Shown here piece after piece: positions 8,083 through 16,961 of a stretch of DNA of 64,000 nt. Under the pieces are notes generated by a model. The model was not told the DNA's origin. It made no database searches and worked only from the letters and a program-made list of their open reading frames with translations. Position 1 is the stretch's first letter; every line of letters starts with the position of its first letter. Origin of the DNA: Streptomyces olivochromogenes (GTDB lineage: Bacteria; Actinomycetota; Actinomycetes; Streptomycetales; Streptomycetaceae); assembly GCF_021538895.1 (NCBI RefSeq), contig NZ_JADDRL010000002.1, positions 153,972 through 217,971 on the forward strand, read 5' to 3'. The translations under genes were made by a program, and so were the position numbers.

Positions 8083-9122
8083 GCCTGCGCTCCTTCTGTC
8101 CCGCCGGGACCTGTCGCTGTCCCACCGGGACCTGTCGCACCGCTGCGCTTGGCCGCGTACGCCGCGGCCGCCTCTCGTACCCACGCGCCCTCGTCGTGTG
8201 CCCGCCGGCGCTGGGTGATCCGCTGTTCGTTGCACGGGCCGTTGCCCTTGAGGACCTCCCAGAACTCCGTCCAGTCGATCGCTCCGAAGTCGTGGTGCCC
8301 CCGCTCCTCGTTCCACCGCAGGTCCGGGTCGGGGAGGGTGAGGCCGAGGGACTCGGCCTGGGGGACGCAGATGTCGACGAAGCGCTGGCGCAGCTCGTCG
8401 TTCGAGTGGCGCTTGATCTTCCAGGCCATCGACTGCGCGGAGTGCTGGGACTCGTCGTCGGGCGGGCCGAACATCATCAGGGACGGCCACCACCACCGGT
8501 TCACCGCGTCCTGCGCCATCGCGTGCTGCTCGGGGGTGCCCTTGCTCAGGGCGAGCAGCAGCTCGTACCCCTGGCGCTGGTGGAAGGACTCCTCCTTGCA
8601 GACGCGGACCATCGCGCGTGCGTACGGCCCGTAGGAGCAGCGGCACAGGGGGACCTGGTTGGTGATCGCGGCGCCGTCCACGAGCCAGCCGATCGCGCCG
8701 ACGTCCGCCCAGGTCAGGGTGGGGTAGTTGAAGATCGAGGAGTACTTCTGGCGGCCGCTGTGCAGCTTGTCGAGGAGCTCGTCGCGGCCGGTGCCGAGGG
8801 TCTCGGCGGCGCTGTAGAGATACAGGCCGTGGCCCGCCTCGTCCTGGACCTTGGCCATGAGGATGGCCTTGCGGCGCAGCGAGGGCGCGCGCGTGATCCA
8901 GTTGGCCTCCGGCTGCATGCCGATGATCTCGGAGTGGGCGTGCTGGGCGATCTGCCGGACCAGCGTCGCGCGGTACGCGTCGGGCATCCAGTCACGAGGC
9001 TCGATGCGCTCGTCCGCGGCCACGGCGGCGTCGAAGGCGCGCTCGTACGCCGCCGTGTCGGCGGTGTCCTGGGCGCCGTACGCCGATGTGGCTGCCGTAC
9101 GGTGCGCGGCTGCTGTGGCCAT
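8079..9122 (-). CDS. paaA: Phenylacetyl-CoA 1,2-epoxidase catalytic subunit PaaA
   Basis: 347 aa. A di-iron ferritin-like oxygenase with metal-ligand motifs [17 protein letters not shown] and [15 protein letters not shown] (ExxH pairs). It inserts oxygen into the ring of phenylacetyl-CoA with PaaBCE. Start ATG 9122 is the first good start, just downstream of the operator at 9163. The C-terminus carries a short low-complexity [14 protein letters not shown] tail. First gene of the operon, so the operator at 9163-9176 should control all five genes. Confidence 0.95.
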   Translation of the reverse strand: MATAAAHRTAATSAYGAQDTADTAAYERAFDAAVAADERIEPRDWMPDAYRATLVRQIAQHAHSEIIGMQPEANWITRAPSLRRKAILMAKVQDEAGHGLYLYSAAETLGTGRDELLDKLHSGRQKYSSIFNYPTLTWADVGAIGWLVDGAAITNQVPLCRCSYGPYARAMVRVCKEESFHQRQGYELLLALSKGTPEQHAMAQDAVNRWWWPSLMMFGPPDDESQHSAQSMAWKIKRHSNDELRQRFVDICVPQAESLGLTLPDPDLRWNEERGHHDFGAIDWTEFWEVLKGNGPCNEQRITQRRRAHDEGAWVREAAAAYAAKRSGATGPGGTATGPGGTEGAQA

Positions 9123-9162
9123 GCGGTCCCCCTGACCTCGGGCTTCTCGGAGCACTGTCCCG

Positions 9163-9176
9163 ACCGATCGTTCGGT
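9163..9176. promoter_or_regulatory. PaaR-type operator ACCGATCGTTCGGT
   Basis: Matches ACCGnnCGnnCGGT, the core of the PaaR site described in Corynebacterium (from memory). It lies 41 nt upstream of the paaA start. The surrounding 16-mer is the exact reverse complement of the one before the hydroxyacyl-CoA dehydrogenase. Confidence 0.65.
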
Positions 9177-9221
9177 TCGTGCGATTCCATCGTGGGCGAG
9201 CCGTCGTGAGGTGTCAACCGC

Positions 9222-9253
9222 TGTGGACAACCGTCCCGACAGGCTGTGGACAA
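9222..9253 (-). promoter_or_regulatory. Two DnaA-box-like 9-mers in the paaA upstream region
   Basis: TGTGGACAA occurs at 9222-9230 and 9245-9253, 23 nt apart and in the same orientation. Each is a perfect complement of TTGTCCACA. The region 9123-9455 holds no gene. Confidence 0.35.
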
Positions 9254-9455
9254 CCCCCCGACGGCACCGGACCGCCGTGGCAGCGGGGTGCGGGAGTGGT
9301 GATGGCCACGTGCGCGGGCGGCTCCACGGGGCTGCGCCGGACGGGTGAGGCTGAGTACCGTTCCGTGCGAGCGCCGGGGACCGGTGTTCGCGGACCTGAC
9401 GGCGCTCCACGGCGGGGCGACCGGACGACGGAGCGGGATCGGGGAACGGGGCGGA

Positions 9456-10286
9456 ATGGACGCGTACGACGGAGATCCCCATGCCCCGCACGCCCCGCAA
9501 GGGCCTGACGGGGCGCGTCCCGCCGAGGACGCCGTGCCGACCTTGCCTCCGCCCTCTCCTCCGCCCCCGTACCCGGATCCGGACCCGGAGATCGCACCCA
9601 CCGCGGCCTCCGAGGCGGCCGAAGCACCGGCGGCTCCCCGCACCGGCCTGGCCGCGCTCTCGCCCCGCTACCAGATCGGGGCGGCCCTGGCCGTCGCCGT
9701 CGTGGCGGTGGCCGCCTGTGCGCACCTCGGGATGGTGTTCCTGAGCGTCGCGCCGGCGAACACGATGACCAAGCAGCACGGCAAGGCGATCGAGGAGTGG
9801 ATCTACCCCGAGTTCGAGCAGAACTGGAAGCTGTTCGCGCCGAACCCGCTGCAGCAGGACATCGCGGTCCAGGTCCGTGCCCAGGTCCGCATGCGCGACG
9901 GCACGACGGCGACCACCGCCTGGAACGACCTGTCCGCGCGCGACGGCGAGGCCATCGACGGCAGCCTCCTGCCCAGCCACACCCGGCAGAACGAACTGCG
10001 CCGGGCCTGGGACTTCTTCTCCGCCACGCACGACGCCGAGAACCGCCCGGTGGGCCTGCGCGGCGGGCTCTCCGAGCAGTACCTGCGCCGGATCGCGGTG
10101 ATGCGCCTGTACCGGGAGGACGCGATGAGCCGGGACGGCGTCATACAGAGCGTGCAGGTCCGCTCCCGGACGACGAACGTGCCGCCGCCCGAGTGGAGCG
10201 ACGAGCAGGTCTCCGACAAGCCGGTGTTCCGCGTGCTGCCCTGGTGGACGGTGACGGCGGACGAGGCCGCGGGAGGTGTGCGGTGA
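9456..10286 (+). CDS. DUF5819 family membrane-associated protein
   Basis: 276 aa. A Pro/Asp/Ala-rich cytosolic N-terminus of about 65 residues is followed by a membrane segment ([19 protein letters not shown]), and then a conserved domain with [20 protein letters not shown]. This matches the family placed next to HTTM proteins in many Streptomyces. The function is unknown; a partner role for the membrane enzyme downstream is inferred because the stop overlaps the next GTG by 4 nt. ATG 9456 was chosen over longer starts because the upstream part has no sequence support. Confidence 0.8.
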   Translation: MDAYDGDPHAPHAPQGPDGARPAEDAVPTLPPPSPPPPYPDPDPEIAPTAASEAAEAPAAPRTGLAALSPRYQIGAALAVAVVAVAACAHLGMVFLSVAPANTMTKQHGKAIEEWIYPEFEQNWKLFAPNPLQQDIAVQVRAQVRMRDGTTATTAWNDLSARDGEAIDGSLLPSHTRQNELRRAWDFFSATHDAENRPVGLRGGLSEQYLRRIAVMRLYREDAMSRDGVIQSVQVRSRTTNVPPPEWSDEQVSDKPVFRVLPWWTVTADEAAGGVR

Positions 10287-11494
10287 ACCGTCTCGCCCTG
10301 TCGGTCTCGCGCGGCATCACCCGCGTCACCGAATCCGCCCTCGGCCCCTACCAGTCCGCCGTGATCCGCATCGGCTTCGCCGGGACCTGGCTGCTGTTCC
10401 TGCTGCGCGAGTTCCCCCACCGCCAGGAGCTGTACGGCCCCGACGGCCCGTGGAGTAGGGACCTCGCCCAGCAGCTGACGACGGACAACGGCGCGTTCAC
10501 GGGCCTGCTGTGGTTCGACGGGCAGGGCTGGTTCGAGACCTTCTACCTGCTGGCCGTCGTCGCGAGCGTCCTGCTGATGCTGGGCTGGCGCACCCGCACC
10601 ATGTCCGTGCTGTTCATGGTCGGCGTGCTGTCCCTGCAGAACCGCAGCGTCTTCGTGGGCGACGGCGGCGACAACGTGCTGCACCTGATGTCCTTCTATC
10701 TGGTGTTCGCGCGCTGCGGGCAGGTGTGGTCAATGGACGCCCGCCGCGCGGCGCGCGAGGAGGCCGCACGCGCGCGTGGAGAGCGGGAGGCCACCGACCG
10801 GGTCGGTCCGGTCCTGTGGGCGGTGCTCGGGTCGATACTCGCCGCGGTGACCCTGGCGGGCCGCCTCGGCACCGACTGGATGGTGCCCGCGCTGCTGTGG
10901 ACGGTGTGGGCGGTGCTCGGCCTGTGGTGGCTGGTCGGCCGTCTCGCGCCGGCGGGCGAGCCCCGGACCCTGCTCGACGTGGTCGCCAACGTCCTGCACA
11001 ACGGCGCCCTGCTCGTGATCATGGCCGAGGCCTGTCTGATCTACGCCACGGCCGGCTGGTACAAGATCCAGGGTTCGCGCTGGCAGGACGGCACGGCGGT
11101 GTACTACCCGCTGCACCTGGACTCCTTCTCGCCCTGGCCCTCCCTCGCCGACCTTTTGTCCTCCAACGGCACGATGGTCATGCTCGTGACCTACGGGACG
11201 GTGATCGTGCAGGTCGCCTTCCCGTTCACGCTGTTCAACCGGCGGGTCAAGAACGTCCTGCTGGCCGCGATGATGACCGAGCACGCCGTGATCGCCGTCG
11301 TCCTCGGGCTGCCGTTCTTCTCGCTGGCGATGATCGCCACGGACGCGGTCTTCCTGCCGACGTCGTTCCTGCACCGGCTCGGCGGCTGGGCGGCACGCGC
11401 GCGTGGGCGGCTGCTTCGGCGCGCGGACCGCACGCTGCCCTCGCCCCGCGCCCCGGAGGAGAGCGAGCCCGCGCGCGTAGGCTTCACGGCATGA
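10283..11494 (+). CDS. HTTM domain membrane protein
   Basis: 403 aa with about seven hydrophobic spans, including a first segment around [17 protein letters not shown] and later [20 protein letters not shown]. The HTTM fold is shared with vitamin K-dependent gamma-carboxylase; [20 protein letters not shown] and [20 protein letters not shown] are typical blocks. The enzymatic role in bacteria is unknown. The GTG start overlaps the DUF5819 stop and its own stop overlaps the methyltransferase ATG, so three genes form a coupled unit. Confidence 0.85.
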   Translation: MNRLALSVSRGITRVTESALGPYQSAVIRIGFAGTWLLFLLREFPHRQELYGPDGPWSRDLAQQLTTDNGAFTGLLWFDGQGWFETFYLLAVVASVLLMLGWRTRTMSVLFMVGVLSLQNRSVFVGDGGDNVLHLMSFYLVFARCGQVWSMDARRAAREEAARARGEREATDRVGPVLWAVLGSILAAVTLAGRLGTDWMVPALLWTVWAVLGLWWLVGRLAPAGEPRTLLDVVANVLHNGALLVIMAEACLIYATAGWYKIQGSRWQDGTAVYYPLHLDSFSPWPSLADLLSSNGTMVMLVTYGTVIVQVAFPFTLFNRRVKNVLLAAMMTEHAVIAVVLGLPFFSLAMIATDAVFLPTSFLHRLGGWAARARGRLLRRADRTLPSPRAPEESEPARVGFTA

Positions 11495-12255
11495 CCGACC
11501 CCGTGACCCTCTGGCGCCGCGGCGCCGACGCCGCCGTGCTGCTCGACGGCTTCCACGCCCTCAAGCACGCGCTGCGTTTCGGGGCCGAGGTCCCGGTGGC
11601 GGTCACGACGGACCGGCGGGCGGCGCTCGCCCTCGCCGACGAACTGGCCCCGGACGTACGGGACACCCTGGACGCGCTCCTGACCGAGGTGCCGGAGCGG
11701 ACGTACGCCTCGCTCGTCGCGCGGCCGCATCCCACCGCCGTCGCCGCCCTGGCCGTACGCCCGCCCCGCGAGGCCAATCTGCGTGCGCTCGCCCAGGTGC
11801 CCCGCAGTGCGCCCGTCGTGGTCCTCGACCAGCCGCGCAACCTCGGCAACACGGGCGCGGTGATCCGGCTGGCCGCCGGGTTCGGGGCGACCGGCGTGGT
11901 CACCACCGGCACGCTCGACCCCTGGCATCCCACGGTCGTGCGCGGCGGGGCGGGCCTGCACTTCGCGACCGCCGTGGAGCGGCTGGCCGTCGACGAGCTG
12001 CCGTCCGGCCCGCTGTTCGCCCTCGACCCGGAGGGCGAGGACATCCGCGGCACGAAGCTGCCGGACGACGCCGTGCTCGCCTTCGGCTCCGAGCGCAGCG
12101 GTCTGTCCGCCGAGGTACGGGCGCGTGCCGACCACTTGCTGGCGCTGCCGATGCGCCCCCAGGTCTCCAGCTACAACCTCGCCACCAGTGTGGCCATGAC
12201 GCTGTACCACTGGAGCGCCACCGGGGGCGCACCGTCCATGCCCGACAGGGCCTAG
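11491..12255 (+). CDS. TrmH/SpoU family RNA 2'-O-methyltransferase
   Basis: 254 aa. The SPOUT knot motifs are visible: LDQPRNLGNTGAVIRLAAGF, LAFGSERSGLS and LPMRPQVSSYNLATSVAMTLYHW, which bind S-adenosylmethionine. A short N-terminal domain may recognise RNA. Probably methylates a tRNA or rRNA ribose; the target is unknown. The ATGA overlap with the HTTM gene is odd for an RNA enzyme and suggests historic operon growth. It converges on paaN with 13 nt between. Confidence 0.88.
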   Translation: MTDPVTLWRRGADAAVLLDGFHALKHALRFGAEVPVAVTTDRRAALALADELAPDVRDTLDALLTEVPERTYASLVARPHPTAVAALAVRPPREANLRALAQVPRSAPVVVLDQPRNLGNTGAVIRLAAGFGATGVVTTGTLDPWHPTVVRGGAGLHFATAVERLAVDELPSGPLFALDPEGEDIRGTKLPDDAVLAFGSERSGLSAEVRARADHLLALPMRPQVSSYNLATSVAMTLYHWSATGGAPSMPDRA

Positions 12256-12268
12256 CCGCCCGGCCGTC

Positions 12269-13960
12269 CTACGCCTCCCGGCGCACCTCCACCACGCGGA
12301 AGCGGTTGGCCACGAACGCGCCGTCGCACAGGGCCGCGTTGGCCGCAGGGTTGCCGCCCGAGCCGTGGAAGTCGGAGAAGGCGGCGGTCTGGTTCACGTA
12401 CACCCCGCCGGTGAGGTTGAGCGAGAGCTGGGCGGCCTCCTCCAGGCAGACTTCCTGGATCGCCTCATCGACCTGCTCGTCCGTCGTGTACGCGCCGACG
12501 GTCATCGCGCCCTTCTCGCGGATGCTGCGGCGCAGCAGCTCCACCGCGTCGGCCGCGGAGTCCATGGCGACGGCGAAGGAGACGGGGCCGAAGCACTCGC
12601 TCATGTAGGCGGCCTCGTCGTCCGGCTTGGCGCCGTCCAGCTTGACGATGACGGGCGTGCGGACGACGGCCTGCGGGAACTCCGGGTTGCTGATCTCGCG
12701 CGAGGCGAGGGCGACCTCGCCGAGGCCGGCCGCGGCCTCCAGACGGGCCTTGACGTCCGGGTTGACGATCGCGCCGAGCAGGGCGTTCGCGCGCGCGTCG
12801 TCCCCGAGGAGACCGTCGACCGCGCGGGCGAGGTCGGCGACGACCTCGTCGTAGGTCTTGGGGCCCTCGTCGGTGCGGATGCCGTCCCGGGGGATCAGCA
12901 GGTTCTGCGGGGTGGTGCACATCTGGCCGCTGTACAGGGACAGCGAGAACGCCAGGTTGGACAGCATGCCCTTGTAGTTGCCGGTCGACTCCACGATCAC
13001 CGTGTTGACGCCGGCCTTCTCCGTGTAGACCTGCGCCTGGCGGGCGTTGGCCTCCAGCCAGTCGCCGAACGCCGTCGAACCGGTGTAGTCGATGATCTTG
13101 ATCTCGGGGCGGACCGCCAGGGTCTTGGCGATGCCCTCGCCGGGACGCTCGGCGGCCAGGGTGACCAGGTTCGGGTCGAAGCCCGCCGCGGCCAGCACCT
13201 CGCGGGCGACGCCCACCGTGAGAGCGAGCGGCAGCACCGCGCGCGGGTGGGGCTTGACCAGGACCGCGTTGCCGGTGGCGAGGGAGGCGAACAGGCCCGG
13301 GTAGCCGTTCCACGTCGGGAAGGTGTTGCAGCCGATGACCAGTGCGATGCCGCGCGGGACCGGCGTGAAGCGCTTGGTCAGCGCCAGCGGGTCGCGCTTG
13401 CCCTGGGGCTTGGTCCACTCGGCGGTGTCGGGGGTGCGGACCTGCTCCACGTACGCGTACGCCACCGCTTCCAGGCCGCGGTCCTGGGCGTGCGGGCCGC
13501 CCGCCTGGAACGCCATCATGAACGCCTGGCCGCTGGTGTGCATGACCGCGTGCGCGAACTCGTGCGTCCGGTCGCTGATGCGCTTGAGGATCTCCAGGCA
13601 GACCACGGCCCGGGTCTCGGCGCCCGCGTCCTGCCAAGCCCGCTGGCCGGCCTTCATGGCGGGCAGCAGCGTCTCGATGTCGGCGTGCGGGTAGGTCACG
13701 CCCAGCTCGGTCCCGTACGGCGAGACCTCGCCGCCGACCCAGTCGTCCGTGCCGGGCTGGCCCAGGTCGAGGCGGGTGCCCAGGAGGGCGTCGAAGGCGG
13801 CCTTGCCGGCCGCCGCGTCCAGACTGCCGTGTTCGCCGTAGGCCTTGGGGTGTTCGGGGTGGGGCGACCAGTACGCCCGGGTCCGGATCGCCTCCAGCGC
13901 CTGGTCGAGCGTGGGCCGGTGCTTGGCGATCAGCTCGTGTGCGGTCAGTTCGGCGGCCAT
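12269..13960 (-). CDS. paaN: Phenylacetic acid degradation aldehyde dehydrogenase PaaN
   Basis: 563 aa, the length of the PaaN family. An aldehyde dehydrogenase core with a Rossmann region (IGCNTFPTWNGYPGLFASLA, LVKPHPRAVLPLAL), IDYTGSTAFGDWL, and catalytic cysteine in LYSGQMCTTPQNLLIPRDG. It probably oxidises the semialdehyde from ring opening. The MaoC-type hydratase domain of PaaZ is absent, so the hydrolysis step must be done elsewhere. Transcribed alone, divergent from the hydroxyacyl-CoA dehydrogenase, with the shared operator at 14050 between. Confidence 0.9.
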   Translation of the reverse strand: MAAELTAHELIAKHRPTLDQALEAIRTRAYWSPHPEHPKAYGEHGSLDAAAGKAAFDALLGTRLDLGQPGTDDWVGGEVSPYGTELGVTYPHADIETLLPAMKAGQRAWQDAGAETRAVVCLEILKRISDRTHEFAHAVMHTSGQAFMMAFQAGGPHAQDRGLEAVAYAYVEQVRTPDTAEWTKPQGKRDPLALTKRFTPVPRGIALVIGCNTFPTWNGYPGLFASLATGNAVLVKPHPRAVLPLALTVGVAREVLAAAGFDPNLVTLAAERPGEGIAKTLAVRPEIKIIDYTGSTAFGDWLEANARQAQVYTEKAGVNTVIVESTGNYKGMLSNLAFSLSLYSGQMCTTPQNLLIPRDGIRTDEGPKTYDEVVADLARAVDGLLGDDARANALLGAIVNPDVKARLEAAAGLGEVALASREISNPEFPQAVVRTPVIVKLDGAKPDDEAAYMSECFGPVSFAVAMDSAADAVELLRRSIREKGAMTVGAYTTDEQVDEAIQEVCLEEAAQLSLNLTGGVYVNQTAAFSDFHGSGGNPAANAALCDGAFVANRFRVVEVRREA

Positions 13961-14049
13961 GCGGGACCAACTCCTTGCTTCAAGAGCTCTCCGTCGAGCT
14001 CATGACCTGGGCAGAACATGGGCAGGAACAGCCAGTCAGGGTTAGAGTA

Positions 14050-14063
14050 ACCGAACGATCGGT
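14050..14063. promoter_or_regulatory. PaaR-type operator ACCGAACGATCGGT
   Basis: Full match to ACCGnnCGnnCGGT. It lies between divergent paaN and paaH-like genes, 57 nt before the latter's start, and could control both. A DnaA-box-like TGTGGAAAA follows at 14088. Confidence 0.65.
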
Positions 14064-14119
14064 CGGTACAAGGGGGCCTGCCGCATCTGTGGAAAACCCC
14101 GTGCGGGAGGATCGCGCAC

Positions 14120-15628
14120 ATGACAGCACTCGACCTCAGCAGCCCCGTGGCCGTGGTCGGCACCGGCACCATGGGCCAGGGCATCGCCCAGGTCGCGTTG
14201 GTCGCGGGCCATCCCGTTCGGCTGTACGACGCCGTCGCCGGACGGGCCCGGGAAGCCGCCGAAGCGATCGGCGCCCGGCTCGACCGGCTCGTCCAGAAGG
14301 ACCGGCTCACCGGCGCCGACCGGGACGCGGCCCGGGCCCGGCTGCGGGCCGCGGAGAGCCTCTCCGAACTCGCGGACTGCGCCCTGGTCGTCGAGGCGGC
14401 GCTGGAGCGGCTCGACGTGAAGCAGCAGCTCTTCCGGGACCTGGAGGACGTCGTCACCGACGACTGTCTGCTCGCCACGAACACCTCGTCCCTGTCGGTG
14501 ACGGCCATCGGCGGCGCCCTGCGCAACCCCGGCCGCTTCGTGGGCCTGCACTTCTTCAACCCGGCCCCGCTGCTGCCGCTGGTCGAGGTCGTCTCCGGGT
14601 TCGCCACCGACGTCACCTCGGCCACGCGCGCGTACGAGACCGCGCGCGCCTGGGGCAAGACGCCGGTCGCCTGCGCCGACACCCCCGGTTTCATCGTCAA
14701 CCGCATCGCCCGGCCCTTCTACGCCGAGGCCTTCGCCGTCTACGAGGCCCAGGCCGCCGATCCGGCCACCATCGACGCGGTGCTGCGCGAGTCGGGCGGC
14801 TTCCGGATGGGCGCCTTCGAGCTGACCGACCTCATCGGGCAGGACGTCAACGAGTCGGTCACGCACTCCGTGTGGGAGTCCTTCTTCAAGGATGTGCGCT
14901 TCACGCCCTCGCTGTCCCAGCGGCGGCTGGTCGAATCCGGCCGGCTCGGCCGCAAGACCGGGCACGGCTGGTACGACTACGGCGCCGAGCCCGCCGAGCC
15001 GCACACCGCCGAGAAGGAGCGGCCGCCCGCCTACGTCGTCGCCGAGGGCGGCATGGGTCCGGCGGCCGAGCTGCTCCCCCTGATCCGCGAGGCGGGCATC
15101 CAGCTGCGCACGGAGGACGAGGACCACGGCACCCGGCTGGTGCTGCCCAGTGGCGGCCAGCTGGTGCTCGCCGACGGCCAGACCTCCGTCGAGTTCCGCG
15201 ACGTCGTCTACTTCGACCTCGCCCTCGACTACCGCAGGGCCACCCGTATCGCCCTGTCCGCCTCCCAGGACACCTCGCCGCAGACCCTCTCCGAGGCCAT
15301 CGGCCTCTTCCAGGCGCTCGGCAAGGACGTCAGCGTCATCGGCGACGTCCCCGGCATGATCGTCGCCCGTACGGTCGCCCGGATCGTCGACCTGGCGCAC
15401 GACGCCGTCGCCAAGGGCGTCGCCACGGAGGAGGACATCGACACCGCGATGTGCCTGGGCGTCAACTACCCCCTGGGTCCCTTCGAGTGGAGCCGCAGGC
15501 TGGGCCGCGACTTCGCCTACGACCTCCTGGACGATCTGCATCTGCGCGACCCGTCCGGACGGTACGCACCGTCCCTGGCGCTCTACCGCCTCGCGTACGC
15601 CACCGAGAAGCGGGAGGGCACCCCATGA
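14120..15628 (+). CDS. paaH: 3-hydroxyacyl-CoA dehydrogenase (PaaH-like)
   Basis: 502 aa. The Rossmann domain begins VVGTGTMGQGIAQVALVAGH; catalytic-region motifs GLHFFNPAPLLPLVEVV and TPGFIVNRIARPFYAEAF follow, then two C-terminal helical dehydrogenase domains, the second ending ALYRLAYATEKREGTP. It oxidises a 3-hydroxyacyl-CoA with NAD, probably 3-hydroxyadipyl-CoA in the phenylacetate route given the neighbours and operator. The stop overlaps the TetR gene ATG by 4 nt. Confidence 0.88.
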   Translation: MTALDLSSPVAVVGTGTMGQGIAQVALVAGHPVRLYDAVAGRAREAAEAIGARLDRLVQKDRLTGADRDAARARLRAAESLSELADCALVVEAALERLDVKQQLFRDLEDVVTDDCLLATNTSSLSVTAIGGALRNPGRFVGLHFFNPAPLLPLVEVVSGFATDVTSATRAYETARAWGKTPVACADTPGFIVNRIARPFYAEAFAVYEAQAADPATIDAVLRESGGFRMGAFELTDLIGQDVNESVTHSVWESFFKDVRFTPSLSQRRLVESGRLGRKTGHGWYDYGAEPAEPHTAEKERPPAYVVAEGGMGPAAELLPLIREAGIQLRTEDEDHGTRLVLPSGGQLVLADGQTSVEFRDVVYFDLALDYRRATRIALSASQDTSPQTLSEAIGLFQALGKDVSVIGDVPGMIVARTVARIVDLAHDAVAKGVATEEDIDTAMCLGVNYPLGPFEWSRRLGRDFAYDLLDDLHLRDPSGRYAPSLALYRLAYATEKREGTP

Positions 15629-16212
15629 CCACGGCCAAGCGCGACACGTACACCCCGGAGACGCTGCTCTCCGTCGCCGTCCGCGTCTTCAACGAGCGCG
15701 GCTACGACGGCACCTCCATGGAGCACCTCTCCAGGGCGGCCGGCATCTCCAAGTCGTCGATCTACCACCATGTCGCCGGCAAGGAGGAGCTGCTGCGCCG
15801 CGCCGTCAGCCGGGCGCTGGACGGCCTCTTCGGGATCCTCGACGAGGAGCACGCGCGCGTGGGGCGCGCCGTCGACCGTCTGGAGTACGTCGTACGGCGC
15901 ATGGTCGAGGTGCTCATAACCGAGCTGCCCCATGTGACGCTGCTGCTGCGTGTGCGCGGCAACACCCACACCGAACGATGGGCGCTGGAGCGGCGCCGCG
16001 ACTTCGACCACCAGGTGGCCGAGCTGCTGAAGGCCGCGGCCGCCGACGGGGACGTACGCGGCGACGTCGAGGTGCGCCTCGCGACCCGGCTGGTCTTCGG
16101 GATGATCAACTCGATTGTCGAGTGGTACCGCCCCGACGGGCGCGGCGCGAGCGAGCGCGAGGTGGCCGACGCGGTGGTCCGGCTGGTGTTCTCCGGGCTC
16201 CGCGAGAACTGA
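15625..16212 (+). CDS. paaR: TetR/AcrR regulator (PaaR-like)
   Basis: 195 aa. The N-terminal helix-turn-helix is ERGYDGTSMEHLSRAAGISK followed by SSIYHHVAGKEELL; the C-terminal ligand-binding half is helical and ends DAVVRLVFSGLREN. It is translationally coupled to the hydroxyacyl-CoA dehydrogenase. Three matching operators (9163, 14050, 16888) make this the best candidate to bind them, with phenylacetyl-CoA as the likely inducer by analogy. The name is given by family position, not by a search. Confidence 0.75.
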   Translation: MTTAKRDTYTPETLLSVAVRVFNERGYDGTSMEHLSRAAGISKSSIYHHVAGKEELLRRAVSRALDGLFGILDEEHARVGRAVDRLEYVVRRMVEVLITELPHVTLLLRVRGNTHTERWALERRRDFDHQVAELLKAAAADGDVRGDVEVRLATRLVFGMINSIVEWYRPDGRGASEREVADAVVRLVFSGLREN

Positions 16213-16285
16213 CCTCCGCGGGGGTGAGCCGCAGCCCTGCGGCTCACAGCCCCCGGCTCTCGGTTCCCGGTCTCAGCCCCGGCTC

Positions 16286-16786
16286 TCAGCCCTCCGGCTC
16301 CAGGTCCTCCTCCTCGAACACCAGCAGCGTGCGGGTGCTGAGCACCTCCGGAATCGCCTGGAGCCGCGTGAGCACCAGCTCGCGCAGCGCCCTGTTGTCC
16401 GGCGTGTGCACCAGGAGCAGCACGTCGAAGTCGCCGCCCACCAGGGCGATGTGTGAGGCGCCGGGCAGTTGCCTGAGCTGCTCGCGCACCGTGCGCCAGG
16501 TGTTCTGCACGATCTTCAGCGTGATGTATGCCGACGTGCCCTGACCTGCCCGTTCGTGGTCCACGCGGGCGCCGAACCCCCGGATGACGCCGTCCTCGAC
16601 GAGACGGTTGATGCGCGCGTAGGCATTGGCGCGCGAGACATGCACGCGCTCGGCGACCGACCGTACGGACGCGCGGCCGTCCGCCTGGAGTATCTGCAGG
16701 ATGTCCTGATCAATGGCGTCCAGCGGGCGAGCGGGCGGCGACACGACACCGGTGTCCGGGCCGTCGGCCATTTGTTCAGCTGCCAT
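16286..16786 (-). CDS. Lrp/AsnC family transcriptional regulator
   Basis: 166 aa. The N-terminal winged helix-turn-helix is LDAIDQDILQILQADGRASV then VSRANAYARINRLVEDGVI; the C-terminal RAM/AsnC ligand domain has GASHIALVGGDFDVLLLV. Start ATG 16786 was preferred because GAAGGTGGGG lies just upstream; earlier starts add a non-conserved stretch that overlaps the promoter. Divergent from the E1a gene, so it probably controls the branched-chain 2-oxoacid dehydrogenase operon in response to an amino acid. Confidence 0.88.
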   Translation of the reverse strand: MAAEQMADGPDTGVVSPPARPLDAIDQDILQILQADGRASVRSVAERVHVSRANAYARINRLVEDGVIRGFGARVDHERAGQGTSAYITLKIVQNTWRTVREQLRQLPGASHIALVGGDFDVLLLVHTPDNRALRELVLTRLQAIPEVLSTRTLLVFEEEDLEPEG

Positions 16787-16831
16787 GTCCCCCCACCTTC
16801 CTGCCATGGACGTACTGCGTTCATTCCAGGT

Positions 16832-16901
16832 TGTGGAGAACCGTTTGTCCACAGCCTGAAGCCGCCTGTAGCCAAAATGTGCCGACGACCGAACAATCGG
16901 T
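16832..16901. promoter_or_regulatory. Divergent control region: TGTGGA/TCCACA inverted repeat and a near-PaaR site
   Basis: 16832-16853 is an inverted repeat TGTGGA-N10-TCCACA whose right arm is part of a perfect DnaA-box 9-mer (16845-16853); it is also a possible Lrp site. 16888-16901 is ACCGAACAATCGGT, one base off the operator found before paaA and the hydroxyacyl-CoA dehydrogenase. Confidence 0.5.
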
Positions 16902-16961
16902 AGGTGAGGCGGGTCACAGGCGACACGTCTCCCGTAGCCGCTCCCACGAGGAGGTGCCGTC

